A DNA stretch of 64,000 bases from Oxalobacteraceae bacterium (lineage in GTDB: Bacteria; Pseudomonadota; Gammaproteobacteria; Burkholderiales; Burkholderiaceae_D). Of the stretch, positions 1-9,026 are shown piece after piece. The stretch spans positions 1 to 64,000 of the forward strand of contig CANCDR010000012.1 of assembly GCA_947374865.1 (NCBI GenBank), read 5' to 3'. The notes beneath the pieces were generated by a model. The model searched no databases, had not been told where the DNA came from, and worked only from the letters and a program-made list of their open reading frames with translations. The first letter of the stretch is position 1. Every line of letters starts with the position of its first letter. The position numbers and the translations under genes are program-made.

Positions 1-99
1 TATTTTCAAACAGTGGCTTGGGGCCAAACTGCATCGTAATGTTTGCGGTGGATAACACTGATAAAACCTTTATAAACAGGATGTTGAATTACCCGTATT

Positions 100-1050
100 T
101 TAACATCCCGCATCGCCTAAATTCGGATAGTCGCGCATCAAGAGATGCACCCCATCCGCGTCAGACCAAAGTCGGGCCTGGCTGCCAATGACCAGCGTGA
201 CTTTATCGCGGATATGACCGAACGGCAGACCGGTAATCACCGGGATCGATAATTGCGAGCGCACATAGGCCAGCATCTGATCAAAGTCATAGCCGTTATC
301 GAACGCGCTTAACTGGTAGGCAGAAAAATCACCCAAAACGATCGCCTTTTGACGCGCCAGTATGCCGCTAAAGTGCAGCTGCAAGAGCATGCGCTCAACA
401 CGGTAAGGATGCTCGGCGATGTCCTCGAAGAACAAGATGCCACCTTCGATGGCCGGCAAATATGGCGAGCCGACCAGATGGCTGAACATAGCCAGGTTTC
501 CGCCCCACAGCGTGCCGCTCAGGTCGATCTGCGCGGGTTCCTTGGCTGCCCAGCTGACCTGATGCTGCGGGCCGTTCAGACAGCGCCAGAAGTCCGGCAG
601 CGTGAGCGCGCTCAGTGTTTCGCAGCTGAAGTCGTCGCTGATCATCGGGCTGGAAAAGCTCGCCCTGCCCTCTTTAAGCAAGGCCATGTGCAGAGCTGTG
701 AAATCGCTGTAACCACAGAATAATTTACCGCTGGCGGCCAGGGCAGGAATATCCAGTAGCGGTAATAATCGCGACATACCGTAACCGCCGCGCAGTGCGA
801 GCACGACATTGACCTCCAGATCAGCGGCGGCCGCCTGCAATAAGTCGGCACGCAGGGCGTCGGGCGCGGCAAAGCGTTGAAATTTTTGCTCTGGGGTGTA
901 ATACGGTTTAACGCGGCAGCCTAAGGCCGCGAGTCGCTCCTGCGCGCGGCCGAGCGACGCCACATCCAGCATATATCCGCCGGGTGCGACGATCGCAACA
1001 CAGGGCGCACCGGGCTGCATAACAGATTTAAGGTTATTTACATTCGTCAT
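100..1050 (-). CDS. ldcA: Muramoyltetrapeptide carboxypeptidase (LD-carboxypeptidase, family S66)
   Basis: Predicted cytoplasmic serine peptidase of murein recycling, removing the terminal D-Ala from tetrapeptides. The 316-residue length fits the S66 family. The sequence shows the N-terminal VAIVAPGG segment, the ALRGGYG loop, the nucleophile motif GYSDFTALH, the acidic LFFEDIAEHPYRVER segment and the C-terminal GLPFGHIRDK carrying the catalytic His. It follows the EAL-HDOD gene by 11 bases, so it is probably the last gene of the chemotaxis transcript. No clear Shine-Dalgarno precedes the first ATG, and an internal Met at about residue 11 is an alternative start. Bases 1-99 downstream hold no recognisable gene; only a weak hairpin is visible there. 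Confidence 0.92.
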   Translation of the reverse strand: MTNVNNLKSVMQPGAPCVAIVAPGGYMLDVASLGRAQERLAALGCRVKPYYTPEQKFQRFAAPDALRADLLQAAAADLEVNVVLALRGGYGMSRLLPLLDIPALAASGKLFCGYSDFTALHMALLKEGRASFSSPMISDDFSCETLSALTLPDFWRCLNGPQHQVSWAAKEPAQIDLSGTLWGGNLAMFSHLVGSPYLPAIEGGILFFEDIAEHPYRVERMLLQLHFSGILARQKAIVLGDFSAYQLSAFDNGYDFDQMLAYVRSQLSIPVITGLPFGHIRDKVTLVIGSQARLWSDADGVHLLMRDYPNLGDAGC

Positions 1051-1061
1051 CGGTGGCGCGG

Positions 1062-2273
1062 CTACAATTTAAAATTCTGCGCCCACGTCAAGGCGGCGAT
1101 ATGCGCCCGATTGACTTTGAGGGCATCGATAAACAGCGCATCGGCCAGTTCACCCACATGACCATTTTGCATTTCACACGCCTCAGCCAGCGCCAGGAAC
1201 GGGCCATAAATGCCGCCGCGCGTGAGCAGAGCCTCCGATACAGAATCAGAGAGCTGAATATTCTGCAGTACTTCTTCCATCGGAATCCCGAGCAAACAAT
1301 CCAGCAGCGAGAACATGCCGGCCACGAATAAATTTTCAGCTTCGCTCTTGGGTAAGAAGTTTTGTCCAAGAAGTTCGGCAAAGCGTCCGCGAATAATCGC
1401 CGCCTGCATCAAGGCCAGCGAATAACCCGAGGTGCTGGCCGTCGCTAACAACAGGGAAAGCCAGCGATAGAGCGGCGAAAAGCCGAGCATCGTCACGGCG
1501 TGCCGCAGGGATTGAATTTCTACTCCCAGACCAAAGCCGGCCGAATTGATATAGGTGAGCAGTTTGTAGGCAATCGCCGGATCACGCTTGAGCACGTTTT
1601 CCAGATCGCGGATCTCGGCATCCTGGCGTACCAGATGCATGAGCTGCAAGATGACCGTCTGCACCGGATTGAGTCCCTTGGCCTGCGTTTCAGGACGTGG
1701 GGTCAGATGCAAATTGCCGACGAAAACCGACGCGCCAATCTCGGCACAGGTATCGTAATCCTGCCAACTTTCCACGCCGCGAGCGATCAGCTTGACTGAG
1801 GGCGGCTTGATCGCATTGCAGGCAGCGATTTGCTGGCGGAAGGTGGGCGAATTGAAGTCCAACGCAATATGCGTCAAAAGTTCGGGCAAACGACTGTCCA
1901 GAATTAAGGCAGTATCAGGTAAGGAAAAACCAAAACCGCGTGCTCGCAGGGTTTTAATCAGGGCTAATTTGCGCTCATTATCGACGTCTTCCGCGCACAG
2001 ACAAAAGACTATTCGCTGCGGAATAAGTCCGGCTATATCGTCCTCATCGAGATTATGCGGACGAACTGCGAGAAAAATCAGTTCGTCACCCAAGAGATGT
2101 TCACCGACCAAGCGAAATTGCTCGGCGACGAAACTGAGCAGGAAGGCCGACTCAGCTTGCTGCTCGAGCTCAACGACAGCGCCATCGTGCTGCAAGCTCA
2201 GTTCATAACCGGATACCAAGCCTGTGGCATCGATTAAGGGTTCCCGAACCAGAAAAAAAGCTTGGTGCATCAT
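1062..2273 (-). CDS. EAL-HDOD signal transduction protein with degenerate EAL domain
   Basis: A 403-residue two-domain regulator of the YuxH type. The N-terminal half (about 1-200) has the EAL fold, but the signature is replaced by GYELSLQ and the metal-binding acidic residues expected of an active c-di-GMP phosphodiesterase are not evident. The C-terminal half (about 205-400) is an HDOD domain, with the LKRDPAIAYKLLTYINSA helix and the SLRHAVTMLGF motif. It probably acts as a scaffold or sensor rather than an enzyme. It lies about 100 bases downstream of cheY and just before ldcA, at the end of the che cluster where many relatives carry cheZ. Its regulatory target is unknown. Confidence 0.85.
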   Translation of the reverse strand: MMHQAFFLVREPLIDATGLVSGYELSLQHDGAVVELEQQAESAFLLSFVAEQFRLVGEHLLGDELIFLAVRPHNLDEDDIAGLIPQRIVFCLCAEDVDNERKLALIKTLRARGFGFSLPDTALILDSRLPELLTHIALDFNSPTFRQQIAACNAIKPPSVKLIARGVESWQDYDTCAEIGASVFVGNLHLTPRPETQAKGLNPVQTVILQLMHLVRQDAEIRDLENVLKRDPAIAYKLLTYINSAGFGLGVEIQSLRHAVTMLGFSPLYRWLSLLLATASTSGYSLALMQAAIIRGRFAELLGQNFLPKSEAENLFVAGMFSLLDCLLGIPMEEVLQNIQLSDSVSEALLTRGGIYGPFLALAEACEMQNGHVGELADALFIDALKVNRAHIAALTWAQNFKL

Positions 2274-2371
2274 TTGAATTTGGTGAAAAGTGAAGCATCA
2301 GTTCCCAAGATCACCCCTACTACATTGCGCGTCATCGAAGAATCGGACCATCGCAAAAAAATGGCAGCGAT

Positions 2372-2770
2372 TCAGGCACCAGCCTTTTCCATCTTTTCGA
2401 AAATTTTACCTAATTTTTCATCCAAAGTCGCTGCCGTAAAAGGCTTGACCACATAGCCATTTGCACCGGCCTGGGCAGCGGCAATGATGTTTTCTTTTTT
2501 TGCTTCAGCTGTCACCATCAACACAGGCAATTTACTCAAGGCTGGATCGGCGCGAATCGACTGCAACATAGTCAAGCCGTCCATGACCGGCATATTCCAG
2601 TCAGTGATGACAAAATCAAAGCTCCCGGCGCGCAGTTTGGACAGACCCATTGAGCCGTCTTCGGCCTCTTCCACATTGGTATAGCCGAGTTCTTTGAGTA
2701 GATTGCGCACGATACGACGCATCGTCGAGAAATCGTCCACCACCAGGAATTTTATATTTGGATCTGCCAT
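2372..2770 (-). CDS. cheY: Chemotaxis response regulator CheY (copy 1)
   Basis: Single-domain receiver of 132 residues that, when phosphorylated by CheA, binds the flagellar switch. All key residues are visible: the acidic pair in [12 protein letters not shown], the phosphoacceptor Asp in [10 protein letters not shown], the Thr in [10 protein letters not shown] and the Lys in VVKPF. The FSTMRR and EAKKENI segments match classical CheY closely, so this is the best candidate for the motor-binding CheY of the two in the window. A 243-base gap separates it from cheB, leaving room for its own promoter; none could be assigned. No T-rich terminator follows it. Confidence 0.95.
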   Translation of the reverse strand: MADPNIKFLVVDDFSTMRRIVRNLLKELGYTNVEEAEDGSMGLSKLRAGSFDFVITDWNMPVMDGLTMLQSIRADPALSKLPVLMVTAEAKKENIIAAAQAGANGYVVKPFTAATLDEKLGKIFEKMEKAGA

Positions 2771-3013
2771 CTAATACTCCATTAAATTGATCAAACCGGA
2801 CACCATATTAGCAATGGGTCTGTGTTCGTCATCAATTCGCACAATTTATTTACAGGTACGACATTATGCACCCGCCAGGACATTTAATTTTCAACTCCGA
2901 CCATAAACGACATTTAAATCTGAAATAATTTCATTTCATTCAACACATCCATCAACGCTGTAGCCAATGGCAGACTTTTTTCCCCATTCATGCAGTATTG
3001 ATCGCCGGGCGGT

Positions 3014-4087
3014 TTATACCCGCAGTGAGCGACCGCCCATACTAATTTGGGTCAGCACCTTGTTAGGCAGGTCCATTAAGGGCGCCACATCATGCGTTGC
3101 ACCGATCGCGATCGCCTCGCGCGGCATGCCGAACACGACGCACGAAGCTTCGTCTTGGGCGAGGTTATAAGCACCCGCATTTTTCATTGCCAGCATGCCT
3201 TGCGCGCCGTCTTTACCCATACCCGTCAAAATTACGCCGACCGCATTCTTCCCCGCATGCACCGCAGCCGAATGAAACAACACATCGACTGAGGGGCGAT
3301 GCCTGTTCACTGGCGGACCCTGGTCGAGCTGCGTGACATAATTTGCGCCGCTGCGCGTGAGTGATAAATGCGAATGACCTGGCGCGATATAGGCATGACC
3401 AGGCAAAATACGTTCACCACCCTCGGCTTCGCAGACGGCGATTTTGCATAATCCGTCCAGCCGCTTAGCAAACGAGCGCGTAAAGCCTTCCGGCATATGC
3501 TGGGTAATCAGGATGCCGGGGCAGTCGGAAGGCATTCGCATCAAAAATTCTTTGATCGCCTCGGTGCCACCAGTAGATGCGCCGATCATAATCAGTTTTT
3601 CTGACGAAGTAAGCGCATTGCGAATCGGCGGCAAAGTGTGCTCGGTCGTCGGTACAACGCCAACGACGGGTAAATGTCGCGGCCTTATTTTGGCCTGTGC
3701 CGCCGCGCGAATTTTATCGGTGATCAGATCGGTGTACTCCAGCATGCCGGAGTGGATCGACATCTTAGGCTTATTGACAAAATCAACTGCGCCCAGCTCC
3801 AGCGCGCGCAAGGTGATGTCTGAACCTTGCTCGGTGAGAGAGGACACCATCACCACCGGCATCGGCCGCAAGCGCATCAACTTTTCAAGAAAGTCCAGAC
3901 CGTCCATGCGCGGCATCTCAACATCAAGCGTGAGGACATCCGGGTTTGTTTGTTTGATTAACTCGCGCGCAACGATGGGGTCGGGTGCAACACCGACGAC
4001 TTCCATATCCGGCTGACTGCCAATGATCTCAGATAAAACGCTGCGAATCAAAGCAGAATCATCAACTATCAAGACCTTAATTTTCAT
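3014..4087 (-). CDS. cheB: Protein-glutamate methylesterase / glutaminase CheB
   Basis: Removes methyl groups from chemoreceptors and deamidates receptor glutamines, giving adaptation. From the chosen start ([10 protein letters not shown]) the protein has 357 residues. An N-terminal receiver domain has its phosphoacceptor at Asp55 in [10 protein letters not shown], then a linker, then the methylesterase domain. The catalytic triad is visible as Ser171 (GASTGG), His197 (ITQHMP) and Asp293 (TGMGKDG). An ATG six bases upstream (4093) is an alternative start. It lies 36 bases downstream of cheD, and the receiver domain implies activation by CheA phosphorylation. Confidence 0.95.
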   Translation of the reverse strand: MKIKVLIVDDSALIRSVLSEIIGSQPDMEVVGVAPDPIVARELIKQTNPDVLTLDVEMPRMDGLDFLEKLMRLRPMPVVMVSSLTEQGSDITLRALELGAVDFVNKPKMSIHSGMLEYTDLITDKIRAAAQAKIRPRHLPVVGVVPTTEHTLPPIRNALTSSEKLIMIGASTGGTEAIKEFLMRMPSDCPGILITQHMPEGFTRSFAKRLDGLCKIAVCEAEGGERILPGHAYIAPGHSHLSLTRSGANYVTQLDQGPPVNRHRPSVDVLFHSAAVHAGKNAVGVILTGMGKDGAQGMLAMKNAGAYNLAQDEASCVVFGMPREAIAIGATHDVAPLMDLPNKVLTQISMGGRSLRV

Positions 4088-4123
4088 GAACATCTTTCAT
4101 CGAATGACCAGGTATTCTCGTAC

Positions 4124-4738
4124 TCAAAACAAATCGATCGAACCACCCACCGTCGATTTTTGTAAACGCTTGGCGTAATCTTCTTCGCGACTGACCAGTG
4201 TCGTACTTTGCAGGGATTTCAATTTCTTGACCATGACTTTGCCATTACGCGGAAAAAAATAAACCTTGCGCGGGTATATATCGTTGAGATCTTCAGCCGT
4301 CACGCGAATTTGTTCCGTCTTGAGATAATTCAAAACAAAACTAGCATTACGCTCACCGACGTTCATCGCATTCAAACCTTGCAGGACACGGCCGCCGCCA
4401 AAAACCTTCGCTTCCAGATTTTCCCTTTTGGCACCCGACTTGAGCAACTCATTAATCAAGACCTCCATGGCATAGGTCCCATAGCGCATCGAGGCTGATA
4501 CCGGACTATCGGCATCATTTCCGCCATCGGGTAACATGAAGTGATTCATCCCGCCTACACCGCTTTGTTTGTCGCGCACACAAGCCGACACGCAAGAGCC
4601 GAGCACGGTGACGATCAGCATATCTTTTTCGGTAAAGTAGTACTCACCCGGCAAAATTTTGGCGGCGTCGCGATCAAATGTCCGGTCAAAGTAGACATGC
4701 GTCGCCAGCTGTTCTTGCAAAACTGGTAGATCACTCAT
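4124..4738 (-). CDS. cheD: Chemoreceptor glutamine deamidase CheD
   Basis: Converts specific receptor glutamines to glutamate and tunes receptor signalling. The 204-residue protein shows the catalytic triad of the family: Cys49 in [11 protein letters not shown], His66 in GGMNHFMLP and Thr88 in RYGTYAME. The conserved EAKVFGGG block follows. It sits between cheR (8 bases upstream) and cheB. The extreme C-terminus reads GGSIDLF, strikingly like the GEIELF terminus of the CheZ-like protein at 8424-8975, which may mean a shared docking partner. Catalytic identity is firm; the tail's role is inference. Confidence 0.95.
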   Translation of the reverse strand: MSDLPVLQEQLATHVYFDRTFDRDAAKILPGEYYFTEKDMLIVTVLGSCVSACVRDKQSGVGGMNHFMLPDGGNDADSPVSASMRYGTYAMEVLINELLKSGAKRENLEAKVFGGGRVLQGLNAMNVGERNASFVLNYLKTEQIRVTAEDLNDIYPRKVYFFPRNGKVMVKKLKSLQSTTLVSREEDYAKRLQKSTVGGSIDLF

Positions 4739-4746
4739 TCTATTTC

Positions 4747-5634
4747 TCAGATTCGGGGTGAAGGTGGTGTACGTTGTGCCGCGCCAGAGGGATCCAGCGC
4801 ATACACGGTCTTGCCGCGCAAACGGAAAGAATTGGTCACGAATGTAAAGTTTTCCGAATGACCGGCAAACAGCAGACCATCCGGTTTCATGAGCGTGGCA
4901 AAACGATCCAGGATTTTTCCCTGAGTCGGCTTATCAAAGTAAATCATCACATTCCGACAAAAAATAACATCGAAGGACCCCTGAACCGGCCAGCTCGGGG
5001 ACAGCAAATTGAGTTGTTTGAAGGTGATCAGATCGCTTAATTCGCGCCGGACCTTGACCTGCCCTTCTTGCGCGCCTTTACCGCGCAAGAAAAACTCTTT
5101 GGCCCGGGCTGGACTTAACTTATTGAGCCGATCAAGGCTATAGATCCCCGCCGCACCGACATTGAGCACCTTGGTATCGATGTCAGTGGCGATGATGTTG
5201 ACGGGTGGTGAGAGCGTGCCAAAAGCTTCACACACTGTCATGGCGATGGAATAAGGTTCTTCGCCTGTCGAGGCGGCCGAACACCAGATGTTAATTGGCT
5301 GATGATGTTGGGTGTAGAGCTCCTGCACAAAATCGGCCAGCACCGGGAAGTGATGCTCCTCACGAAAGAAAGACGTCAGGTTGGTCGTGAGCGCATTGGT
5401 GAATTCTTCCCACTCCTGCTCGTCACTGTCGCGTTCAAGCGCATCCAGATAAGCTTGAAAACTCGTCAGTCCGAGCGTACGAAGCCGACGTGCCAGTCGG
5501 CTGTAGACCATTTCTTGCTTACTTTCTGCCAGCGCGATACCGGCACGCTGATAAATCAACCCGCGAATACGATCAAAATCACGCAAGGTGAAGTTGAACT
5601 CCTTGTTCAGATCGACTTGACTAGCGGACGACAT
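4747..5634 (-). CDS. cheR: Chemotaxis protein methyltransferase CheR
   Basis: SAM-dependent methylation of chemoreceptor glutamates. The start at 5634 (MSSASQVDL) has a GGGAG Shine-Dalgarno nine bases upstream; a longer reading from 5664 lacks such support. This gives 295 residues. The N-terminal helical domain contains [13 protein letters not shown]. The methyltransferase domain shows [13 protein letters not shown] as the SAM-binding motif, followed by ATDIDTKVL and the late [10 protein letters not shown] and FAGHSENF motifs. It lies 50 bases after cheA (22 bases from the longer start), with no cheW or receptor gene between them, unlike many related clusters. Confidence 0.95.
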   Translation of the reverse strand: MSSASQVDLNKEFNFTLRDFDRIRGLIYQRAGIALAESKQEMVYSRLARRLRTLGLTSFQAYLDALERDSDEQEWEEFTNALTTNLTSFFREEHHFPVLADFVQELYTQHHQPINIWCSAASTGEEPYSIAMTVCEAFGTLSPPVNIIATDIDTKVLNVGAAGIYSLDRLNKLSPARAKEFFLRGKGAQEGQVKVRRELSDLITFKQLNLLSPSWPVQGSFDVIFCRNVMIYFDKPTQGKILDRFATLMKPDGLLFAGHSENFTFVTNSFRLRGKTVYALDPSGAAQRTPPSPRI

Positions 5635-5686
5635 TACGACTTTCTCCCGACGCGCAACATGCATGCTGCGTCTATGGTGACAATAT

Positions 5687-7762
5687 TCAATTCAACACCA
5701 CACTATCTACGACCTGCTGGGACGAACGCAACAAGGCCGCTACATCGATAATCAACGATACACCGCCATCACCCAGAATCGTGGCACCGGAAACACCGGC
5801 GACTTTACGATAGTTTGATTCAAGATTTTTTACGACTACCTGCTGCTGTCCTACCAGCTCATCAATCAGCAAGGCGGCCTTTTTTCCTTCCGACTCGAGA
5901 ATCACCAGAATGCCATCGCATGGATTAGTAAATCGGGGTGTGATATTAAAAATCTGGTGCATCGGCATGAGTGGCAGATATTCACTGCGTACTTTTACGA
6001 CGCTACCCTGGCCACTAATTTCCTTGATATCGGCTGCCACGGGTTGCAGCGATTCGATGACGTAGCCAAGCGGCAGAATATAAACTTCTTCGCCCACGCG
6101 AATCGACATGCCATCCAAAATGGCCAGCGTGAGCGGCAATGAGATAGAGATCGTGGTGCCAAAGCCTTTGCCAGAACGAATGTCCACCACGCCGCCCATG
6201 GCAGTGATATTACTTTTCACGACATCCATACCAACGCCCCGGCCAGAAATGTCGGTGACCTTCTCGGCAGTCGAAAAGCCAGGAGCAAAGATGAGCTGCC
6301 ATACTTCGCCATCCGACATCGTGTCGGAAACGGCCAGGCCGTTTTCCCGCGCCTTGGCCAAAATGCGCTCCCGATTCAGCCCACCACCGTCATCCGTGAC
6401 TTCGATGACGATATTGCCGCCCTGGTGTCCGGCTGACAGCAGAAGTCTGCCAGTTTCCATTTTGCCGGCAGCGCTGCGCGCGTCCGGTGTTTCAATGCCA
6501 TGATCAACGCTGTTACGCACCAGATGTGTCAAGGGATCGATGATTCGCTCGATCAAACCCTTATCCAGTTCAGTCGCTGCCCCCTGGGTAACAAAATCGA
6601 CTTTTTTCCCCAGCTTGGTGGCCAGGTCGCGCACCATGCGCGGGAAGCGCGAGAAAACATAATCCATCGGCATCATGCGAATCGACATAACCGCTTCCTG
6701 CAAGTCGCGGGTATTGCGGGTCAGCTGGCCGACGCTGTTGAGCAGCCGCTCATGCAGCATCGGATCGAGCGATTCGGTACGCTGCTCAATCATGGCCTGC
6801 GTGATCACGAGTTCGCCGACCAGGTTGATCAATTGATCGACTTTTTCGATGCCAACACGGATGGAGGAAGTTTCGTTGCTGTGATGAGATTTTTCAGCTG
6901 ACTTGGCAGATTTTTTTTCTGCCGCGACCAAGACCTGTTCTGCAGTTGCTTCGGCATCAGCGTCGACGACCGTCTGATTAATTTCTATCGGCTCAAACAA
7001 GCCATATCCCTGCTCATCTTCGATTTGCCCTTGGGTCTTGCTGACGATTTGCATGCTTTTATCACTGAGAGATTCGAGCGTTTCTTCTGTAATGGTCAGA
7101 TCATCGGCATCGATAATGAAGGAACAGATGGCAACGATATCGTCGACACTTTCATTCGTCGCCAATAAAAATACTGCCGAAACGTCGGACGCAGAAACGT
7201 ATTCAATGTGTCCTAACAAACCCAGTTCGGCGCACAACGCCTCAACATCTCTCGACGTCACCGGCGGCAGAGAAATGCGGAAGGCGCGGGCATATATTGG
7301 GTGAGCTTCTGGCGCCTTCTCAGGTAGCCGCACAAACACTTCCTCGTTGAGCGGCTTGCCCGATGGCGTAATGACGTTCTGCGACAAAGCATGCAGCATC
7401 ATGCGCACATTGGCCACCGCTTCCAGGTCAACCGGCGCTTGGAAACGATGCCCGTCGAGCTGCATTTTTAAGGCATCCTTAGCCGCCAAAAATGCATCTA
7501 CATGCTCCAAAGTCAGCGCCATTTCTCCCTTACGAATCAACTCCAGCAGACTTTCCAGAACATGCGTGATATCGGTCAGATCGTTCAGGCCGAATGTGCC
7601 TGATCCACCCTTGATGGAGTGCGCAGCACGAAAAATCGCATTCAAGTCATCGCTGTCTGGCGCAGCGACATCGATGGCCAGCAAAAGCTTTTCCATCTCT
7701 GCGAGAAGCTCATCGGCCTCCTCAAAGAAGACCTGGAAAAACTGACTCATATCAATCGTCAT
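5687..7762 (-). CDS. cheA: Chemotaxis histidine kinase CheA
   Basis: Cytoplasmic kinase that autophosphorylates and passes phosphate to CheY and CheB. The 691 residues contain an HPt domain with phospho-acceptor His48 (AAHSIKGGSGTFG). A P2-like regulator-binding domain covers about 155-245. The dimerisation helices (VDQLINLVGELVITQ) come next, then an HATPase with N-box HLVRNSVDHG, G1 box DDGGGLNRE and G2 region FSTAEKVTDISGRGVGMDVV. A C-terminal CheW-like domain follows (IRVGEEVYILPLGYV). A Ser/Glu/Lys-rich linker separates P2 from the dimerisation helices. It lies between cheY copy 2 and cheR. Confidence 0.96.
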   Translation of the reverse strand: MTIDMSQFFQVFFEEADELLAEMEKLLLAIDVAAPDSDDLNAIFRAAHSIKGGSGTFGLNDLTDITHVLESLLELIRKGEMALTLEHVDAFLAAKDALKMQLDGHRFQAPVDLEAVANVRMMLHALSQNVITPSGKPLNEEVFVRLPEKAPEAHPIYARAFRISLPPVTSRDVEALCAELGLLGHIEYVSASDVSAVFLLATNESVDDIVAICSFIIDADDLTITEETLESLSDKSMQIVSKTQGQIEDEQGYGLFEPIEINQTVVDADAEATAEQVLVAAEKKSAKSAEKSHHSNETSSIRVGIEKVDQLINLVGELVITQAMIEQRTESLDPMLHERLLNSVGQLTRNTRDLQEAVMSIRMMPMDYVFSRFPRMVRDLATKLGKKVDFVTQGAATELDKGLIERIIDPLTHLVRNSVDHGIETPDARSAAGKMETGRLLLSAGHQGGNIVIEVTDDGGGLNRERILAKARENGLAVSDTMSDGEVWQLIFAPGFSTAEKVTDISGRGVGMDVVKSNITAMGGVVDIRSGKGFGTTISISLPLTLAILDGMSIRVGEEVYILPLGYVIESLQPVAADIKEISGQGSVVKVRSEYLPLMPMHQIFNITPRFTNPCDGILVILESEGKKAALLIDELVGQQQVVVKNLESNYRKVAGVSGATILGDGGVSLIIDVAALLRSSQQVVDSVVLN

Positions 7763-7854
7763 TGCGGTACTCTGCCTCTCACATGGAGAATTCTTGCATG
7801 CCTAAAATACCCGCACCGGCCGCCGGCTGAGGATTTTCGACATGTCATATAAAA

Positions 7855-8220
7855 TTAGCCGATCAATTTTTTGACGACTTCAGTCAAACGCTGAGGATCA
7901 AATGGCTTAACCAGCCAGCCACTCGCACCCGCTGCCCTGCCCTTGGTTTTCATGTCATCACTGGCTTCTGTCGTAAGCATCAGAATCGGCACTTTTTGAT
8001 AACTCGCGATGGCGCGCAAGGATTTAATCAGCGTCAGACCATCCATGCGCGGCATATTCTGGTCAGTCAACACCAAATCAAAAACTTGCGTACGGGCTTT
8101 TTCCAGGCCTTCCATACCATCGACCGCTTCGACCACCTGATAGCCCGCAGCGCGCAAACTGAACACGACCATTTGACGCAAAGAACCCGAATCATCCACT
8201 GCTAATATTGTTTTCGACAT
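7855..8220 (-). CDS. CheY-like response regulator (copy 2)
   Basis: Second single-domain receiver, 121 residues from the ATG at 8220, which sits five bases after a GGAG Shine-Dalgarno; the adjacent ATG at 8223 is too close to it. Receiver residues are intact: LAVDDSGSLRQ, phospho-Asp in TDQNMPRMDG, the Thr pair in MLTTEAS and Lys in VKPF. It diverges from copy 1 in the helix that contacts the flagellar switch, and lies directly upstream of cheA. It could be a phosphate sink, a CheA-specific partner or a second motor effector; the sequence alone does not decide. Confidence 0.93.
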   Translation of the reverse strand: MSKTILAVDDSGSLRQMVVFSLRAAGYQVVEAVDGMEGLEKARTQVFDLVLTDQNMPRMDGLTLIKSLRAIASYQKVPILMLTTEASDDMKTKGRAAGASGWLVKPFDPQRLTEVVKKLIG

Positions 8221-8423
8221 CATTACTCCAGATATTTCTCAAGTCTTCCGCCCTCGCCGATCGTATTCGGCAGGACAGCATTTAGCACATCATTCAAACT
8301 CTGTTCAATCCGACCTCACGTCCAAAATTTCAGATCAGGATGATCACCGCACCTCAATCGCCTGATCGATATGATCAGATCTTGAAACGTTCGCTTCGGA
8401 TTTTAAACAGACCATCATTACAC

Positions 8424-8975
8424 TTAAAACAATTCAATCTCACCGCTATCCATATGAGTTTGGCTTACGGCCCTGCGCAAAGTCTTTTTCTGAGAATGCG
8501 CTTTTTCTTCCAACGATTGGCTCAGGTTCTCAAGAGCGGCCAGATCAAGCCCGCTCACATCCGTAGGCCGTATTTTATCGGCCAAGGATTCCAGCGAATG
8601 CATCACATCGTGCAGATCATTGATCCGTCGGTCGGTGCGATCAATAAGCTGGCTCGTCATATCCTGAAATTGCAGACCGGTGACTGCCGAAATGACATTC
8701 GTCGCTATTTTTTCACGCAGGTGTTTGATGGCTTCGCTAGCAGGCTGTTCGCTGGAACGGTCTGCTATGAGCAAGTCAATGGCGTTCTGCTGCTCACCCA
8801 CGGCTTCGTGAATGGCCATGAAACTAGACGATAGCTTTTCAATCGCTTCCTGTAGCAATAATCGGGTCTGTGCCAGATCATTTTCCACTTCCAGAAGCGA
8901 CACATTTGACTGGCTCGTCAAGGTCGACAGTAAGCGCTTGATAGCAGCGCTTATGATTACTTCTTTCGTCGTCAT
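8424..8975 (-). CDS. CheZ-like CheY-phosphate phosphatase
   Basis: A 183-residue, mostly helical protein between motB and the second cheY. The segment LQFQDMTSQLIDR matches the catalytic helix of CheZ; Asp105 and Gln109 correspond in spacing to the Asp/Gln pair that drives CheY-P hydrolysis in enteric CheZ. Long amphipathic helices on both sides fit the dimeric four-helix bundle. The C-terminus, GEIELF, does not resemble the usual LASLGF-type CheY-binding tail and instead matches the end of CheD in this cluster. Position and motif support the call. The symbol is withheld because overall similarity to classical CheZ is modest. Confidence 0.72.
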   Translation of the reverse strand: MTTKEVIISAAIKRLLSTLTSQSNVSLLEVENDLAQTRLLLQEAIEKLSSSFMAIHEAVGEQQNAIDLLIADRSSEQPASEAIKHLREKIATNVISAVTGLQFQDMTSQLIDRTDRRINDLHDVMHSLESLADKIRPTDVSGLDLAALENLSQSLEEKAHSQKKTLRRAVSQTHMDSGEIELF

Positions 8976-9026
8976 TAGGAGCTCCTACACCCTTGATACA
9001 AAGACATTGCTGATTGAGTGAGTAAT

